64,000 nt of DNA. Source: Pocillopora verrucosa. Its lineage: Eukaryota; Cnidaria; Anthozoa; Scleractinia; Pocilloporidae. The position numbers and the translations under genes are program-made. Position 1 is the stretch's first letter; every line of letters begins with the position of its first letter. Under the pieces are notes generated by a model, which was given only the letters and a program-made list of their open reading frames with translations, was not told where the DNA came from and ran no database searches. Of the stretch, positions 59,461-64,000 are shown in pieces. The DNA lies in contig NC_089320.1 in assembly GCF_036669915.1 (NCBI RefSeq), forward strand, positions 124,001-188,000, given 5' to 3'.

Positions 59461-62400
59461 CTAGACAGGAAGGGTGCTAGAAACTGTTTTTGTTACGGCA
59501 GATGAGAAAAGCTTGGTAAAAAATTTCATGCCTGTTGTCCCACCAGGAATATAGCTGACAAAGTACCTATAGAAAAAAACAGAGAAGCAAAAATTGCCTG
59601 GTTAATGTTAACTAAATACTACATTGTGAATAAACAAGTCAGTTACATTTAAACAAGACATCATTTTATTTAGCTTTACTTCCCATAAGTTTCTGAATAA
59701 ACACCGCCATTTGTTTTAACTTTGTTTAGCCTTTTGCACAATGTGCTTCATTGGGGAACATTACAATCCAGTGGCTCAGAATAATATCTGAACCAAACTT
59801 ACCATACTAGGGCAAGAATTTGGACCAAAGCACAAACTGCTGTCAACAATGTACTCTTCACCTGACAAAAGAATTGGTATATCAGTCTGTCAGTATTTGA
59901 ATACAAATTTGCTTGAATGTGAGAGTAACCTAATCTCATCTATGTTAGATGATCAACGAAGACACCTAAGAATTATACTTTTAGATAATCTGTTAATAAT
60001 TGATTTATCTATATTCAACAGGGAAATAATTTTTTTATTGAACAGGCATCACAACTTACAATCATGGCCATGTAAAGTGTTGCAAACATTGATCCAAAGT
60101 AAGCAGCAGTAAAAGGAAGCCTTTCAAGTGAACACAGATGTTTGACATGATTGACTGGACCCCAGAGTAAAGAAAAACTGAAACCAAAGAAAAGGATGTG
60201 ATGTAAACCTCACTAAAGAAATCTTGGTTGAAATTAATTTGGACACTGATTCAAATGTCAGTAGAAAAGATAAGGAGGCCTTTAATAGTCACATGACTGA
60301 CTACAAACATAAGACCAGACACACATGAATCTTTAGCTGCTTTTTGACAATACATATCTGTACAAAACATGTTCATTACATAAATATTAAATGAAATACC
60401 AAAATTTCACCTGTTTAAAGAACATGATACCTTCCTCTTGCTCAGTGAAATAACAATTTATATTTTCACATTTGAAGACAACAATTTTGTCAACATCATT
60501 GAGTTTATCAAAGTTTCAGCTTTACTTAATACATAGGGCTTCTTTATTTCAAAATATCACAAAGCCATAGAATTCAATTTTGTTTAAAGACACTAAATGT
60601 TTTCTGGAGAAAGAATTATTTTAATTTATTTTAAATTTACAGTTGAAGTACCATTTCTACACACTGAGTTAATAAGCAGCAGGACTTTGAATTTGGTTCC
60701 CATAAAATACATTTTGAAATTGTTTTTATCTAAATATCAAATTACCATATATGTGACAAACAGAAAATTACATTTCCAATAGCAATGTGGGGTTTTAAAT
60801 TTATATTCTCAAGTTGCTGATATGTCTCACTCTTTTGCTTTAATGGACTTCTGAGCAATACTATGACAATAATTGAACATAAAATTCTGGCCATGTGAAT
60901 ATCATATATTCCCTTGCAATCAGAAGTAAGTCACACATAACCTGATCACTGACTCAAGTGAAACTCTTAATTAAAACCTTTCATAGTAAAAAAATCAATT
61001 TTAAGGGTGTACCCAACTGATTAACAAGGAGCAAAGGGCTTGAGATACATTTAAAACATTACCTTCCTATGGTAAACAAACTTCCCATTGTGTAGAGAAG
61101 GACAAATTTTCTTGCCTTTAACAGCATAACAGGTGCAATAAGACCAGCCTTTAATGAGTTAAGAAACCAGAACAGTTATATGACACAGAAACAAAAATTT
61201 GCAGAAAAAAGTGAAGGGTGACTGCTCCATGTTTAATTTTCTAGTAAGATACTTGTAACCCTTTAACCCCTAAGAGCAACTGGCTTTTTATTTCTCCTTA
61301 CAATGTCATCCTCAAATCAAATGTAAAGGTCATGAGAATAAAGGGCATGATCACCAATTTAAGAAGCTCCTGACTGTCACACATATTCTCCTTGTCATTA
61401 CCATGACGGTTAATGTGAAAAGAAATGCTTGGTGGATATGAATACTGATGTTAGGGTGTAGAGGGTAAGGAGTATTGCTGAATACAATTATTAACTTGAC
61501 AGCAATAAGTGAAAAAATAAATTACAGTTATTTGCTAGAGAACAACCTGTGGAGAGGTGTACATAATCTTGATCTGATATACCTCTTTATTTTTAACCAG
61601 CTTTGTTCAATTTCTAATGAATTAAAATTAAATCATACCTTATCACTGAAGGGGGAAGGTATATTTAGCAAGTCAAGGCAGCATGGGAAAAAAACTTAGG
61701 AGAGAGAGGGTTTGCAAATGATTATACAAACTTACTGGCCATTCGAAGTATTTCTTGATGAGAACTATAGAGATGCTATTTCAAATTTAGGCCACTGCAT
61801 GCAAAGTGCATGTATGCGATGTTTATATGTTTTTTTTAAATATAAAAAAGTCAATTTAAACCATTTTCAGCTTAATCCTTATAACTTACCATTACAAAGC
61901 AGAAGATTCCTAACAGCAGCAACAGAAAGAAACCTGTGATTCGTTGTGTTTTAGACTGTAAACAATAGTGAAAGTAAGTAAGTCACTTAAAGCCCATAGA
62001 TACAGATAATCCTGTCATGGGATTTTCTTTCAATAATTATAAGGGTCTCTTGTACTCTGAAACTAACGAGATTTCCAACTCAATAAAAATAAAATAAAAA
62101 ATAAAATAAAATGAATTTTCTCACAAATCTTACATTAATAGTCTTAAAGCCAGATGTCTACATGGACATTGCTGCAGGTGAAGTGTTCCGGCCTGTCCTT
62201 TTGATTTATAATACTCATCGCGTGCATCGCTGAGCGTTAGCGCGGTAATTTTGTATTCTTTCGCTGATGATAACGTTTCCAGGGTCACGTCGCTAGTCGT
62301 TCAAAACCCTTGGAAGGCCTAGAGCTAATAATGACGTGTCATATTTTGCAGGATTATCATTTTGTATCTATGTAGCTTTGATTGCTCTGCCATTGAAGCT

Positions 62401-62670
62401 AAGTTCAAGGTGATATGATTTATATCATCGAACTACTGACTGATATAAAAGATATTCAAAAACCAAAAGGAGAAAAAAAAATATACAGTCAAAACCAACC
62501 AAAGAGGGTAAAAATGGGTCCTTCTCTCCTTTAGCAATCCAATTTCCCCATCCATTCGAGGAAGAAGAATTCGAACTTTGATTGATCCGTGAGGAAGATG
62601 AGTCATTTTTCGATGAAGATCCAAAGGAAGTAAAATCTTTTAGGGCAGAAATTTTGCTATCCAAATCCAT
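59461..62670 (-). CDS. SFT2D3: SFT2 family Golgi membrane protein
   Basis: Six exons on the minus strand, 201 residues: 62670-62500, 61955-61890, 61148-61063, 60177-60060, 59861-59803, 59566-59461, with phases 0,0,2,0,2 and GT-AG throughout. The N-terminal 57 residues are hydrophilic and Ser/Asn-rich. Four membrane helices follow: TGFFLLLLLGIFCFVM, KFVLLYTMGSLFTI, AAYFGSMFATLYMAMI, and the last in AVCALVQILALVWYFVSYIP. Conserved family text includes SKTQRITGFF, LKARKFVLLY, LWGPVNHVKHL and ERLPFTAAYFGS, plus GGTTGMKF in the C-terminal tail. Sft2 proteins act in retrograde vesicle fusion from endosome to late Golgi. The tail and helix spacing resemble yeast Sft2 and animal SFT2D3 more than SFT2D1/2, so the symbol is likely but not certain. 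It is divergent with the ubiquitin-like gene at 63391. Confidence 0.9.
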
Positions 62671-63390
62671 ATTTATACCACTTTTACTCCTTCCTCACAT
62701 TTACTCCAGGGAAGTAGTATGATATGTTTTCAGCCGTCCGGTCGTGAAAATCGCGGGCTCAAGAAGTTCGAGATTCTCTCATTATCAGTCTTCCAAGGTT
62801 ATGTGGTGAAGGCTCGGTCCTCATAAACGAAAGAGTTAGAGCATAATTATTGTCAAATCATTAGTCGGGCATTAATTCATAAACAAAGACATACTTTACT
62901 GATAAAGAGAGACTGGATTTGGAACAGATTCTTGGTTTACCAGACAAGAATGCAGTATTATTTGTGGCACCCTTCCACCTACCCTCCCTTCCCTCCCACC
63001 AAACGAATGCGCTGTTTAATTGGAAACCTAACTTTTCCCGTTGATTTTATTACTGATTGTTGAAGAGAGATCGGAGAGAAAAAAGGCAAGTAAAAGAAAA
63101 AAGCACGTGAATCACCTGTATTACCACCGGAAGAATTCGTTCTTTTCCCAGAAACGGAAATGTGACGTCACTTTGAGTTCCGCTTCTTCATGTGGTATAC
63201 TGATTTGCGGAAGATTGCCGTGGTTGTCGACGATTCTCTTTAATTTTTTTCCTTGATCATCGCTTAAAATCAAACAGGTGCTTTACAATAAGCTAAAGGG
63301 ACAATTGAAAAGCTCAGATATAATTTTCAAGTGATTTGACGGATTCATCTGGGATTTTGTTTCGGTTTTTGTCGAATTTTAGCAGGTTTC
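62671..63390. promoter_or_regulatory. Shared upstream region of two divergent genes
   Basis: The SFT2 gene starts at 62670 (minus) and the ubiquitin-like gene at 63391 (plus), 720 bases apart and head to head, which would fit a bidirectional promoter. A likely 5-prime UTR splice acceptor (TTTTAGCAG) lies eight bases before the 63391 ATG region. No TATA or other defined site could be supported. Confidence 0.4.
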
Positions 63391-63900
63391 ATGATGCGTG
63401 TTCTTGTCAATTTATTGAACGCAAAGACAATTGCTGTGAAGGTGCAATCTTCAGACACTGTTGACGTGCTAAAAGAAATAATATCTCAAGCTACTGGACT
63501 TTCTCCTGCCTCTCAGCGTCTTTCACAGAAAAGAGATGGCGAAGAGATCGAACGTCGCAGCATTTGTGTGGGGGATTTGATTAAACCAGACTCTCTCATT
63601 TATGTGGCCTACAAACAGTTGAACTCAGTAAATTTATTTTTTATCAATGCTGTGACCGAAACAGGAAGAGTTCTGAAGGTAACTCTTGAAAAAGGACAAT
63701 CTTCCACCATCAACGATCTGAGGAGAAAGTTATCGAGTCGGGCAATGCTTGGTGTTCCAGAGTACAGTCTGTTTCTGCGCCAAATAGACTCGCCTTACAA
63801 GAACAAATGCTTAGGGGAATCCTTCAACAGTTTGGACGAATCTGGTGTCAATCATGGTTCGGTTGTGTACGTGCAAATCCATCCGTGGGAGAAAAAGTAA
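63391..63900 (+). CDS. Tandem ubiquitin-like domain protein
   Basis: Single open frame of 169 residues from ATGATG. Two beta-grasp, ubiquitin-like units can be read: about residues 2-75 (MRVLVNLLNAKTI, DTVDVLKEIISQATGLSP, QRLSQ, DSLIYVAY) and about 78-165 (VNLFFIN, TINDLRRKLSS, PEYSLFLRQ, GSVVYVQIHP). Positions correspond to ubiquitin strand 1, the central helix and the hydrophobic-patch strand. Neither unit ends in Gly-Gly, so it should not be conjugated; a binding or adaptor role is more likely. I do not recognise the family. The TAA stop lies in AAAAAGTAAGT, a good splice donor, so the frame may be only the first coding exon of a longer protein that leaves the window. Confidence 0.7.
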   Translation: MMRVLVNLLNAKTIAVKVQSSDTVDVLKEIISQATGLSPASQRLSQKRDGEEIERRSICVGDLIKPDSLIYVAYKQLNSVNLFFINAVTETGRVLKVTLEKGQSSTINDLRRKLSSRAMLGVPEYSLFLRQIDSPYKNKCLGESFNSLDESGVNHGSVVYVQIHPWEKK

Positions 63901-64000
63901 GTTTGAAAAATTGATGTTATATGATTGTGCGAACAGAACAAGTACGTGATCTTCTTTCATATGTAAATTTACGAGAATTCAAGATGCGGTCGTATTTGGT
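63901..64000. other. Window end
   Basis: One hundred bases after the ubiquitin-like frame: either 3-prime UTR or the start of an intron, depending on use of the donor at 63897. Confidence 0.4.

Noticed and set aside
62433..62624. Second minus-strand frame overlapping the SFT2 first exon
   Set aside because: It is a different frame of the same exon and lacks the helices that join to the next exon.
1..64000. tRNA, rRNA or CRISPR features
   Set aside because: No cloverleaf with conserved TPsiC arm, no rRNA sequence and no regularly spaced repeat array was noticed; a tRNA scan was not possible here.

Overview
The window looks like nuclear DNA of a cnidarian, most likely an anthozoan such as a stony coral. 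It is AT-rich, its genes are split by short GT-AG introns, and it carries ShK-type cysteine-rich secreted peptides, ASIC/HyNaC-like DEG/ENaC channels, a neuropeptide-type GPCR and hammerhead-ribozyme repeats. Nothing bacterial is seen. Exon models were built by hand from splice consensus, reading phase and family similarity; no search was run.

Layout. 1-6443: no supported gene, dispersed repeats and one hammerhead-like repeat. 6444-20018: three small secreted ShK precursor genes (+, -, +) sharing one two-exon design. 21370-24592: a decayed DEG/ENaC pseudogene (+). 25181-27427: a class A peptide-type GPCR (-). 28092-34298: an intact seven-exon DEG/ENaC gene (-). 35773-38514: a second, internally deleted DEG/ENaC pseudogene (-), flanked by a 286-base inverted repeat. 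42078-45433: a second intact DEG/ENaC gene (+). 47669-54822: a secreted protein with seven ShK domains, each on its own phase-1 exon. 55484-58307: a C4orf33/UPF0462 homologue with an N-terminal signal peptide. 59461-62670: an SFT2-family Golgi membrane protein (-). 63391-63900: a protein with two ubiquitin-like folds (+), head to head with the SFT2 gene.

Main points of interest. (1) Intron 2 of the seven-ShK gene holds three hammerhead-ribozyme modules embedded in TA microsatellites. The minus-strand copy near 49400-49450 has every core element: CUGAAGA, a five-pair stem II, GAAA, a short stem III, a GUC cleavage site and CCC/GGG stem I. A different ribozyme-bearing repeat occurs at 3.7 kb and 58.6 kb, with a fragment at 29.7 kb. 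(2) The last ShK exon ends in a strong phase-0 donor that matches the phase-0 acceptor of the C4orf33 domain, so a secreted ShK-C4orf33 fusion is possible beside the stand-alone secreted C4orf33 form. (3) A DEG/ENaC family is being born and lost here: two intact genes with matching exon sizes and phases and two decayed copies. The neighbouring GPCR suggests, by inference only, a region rich in peptide-sensing receptors.
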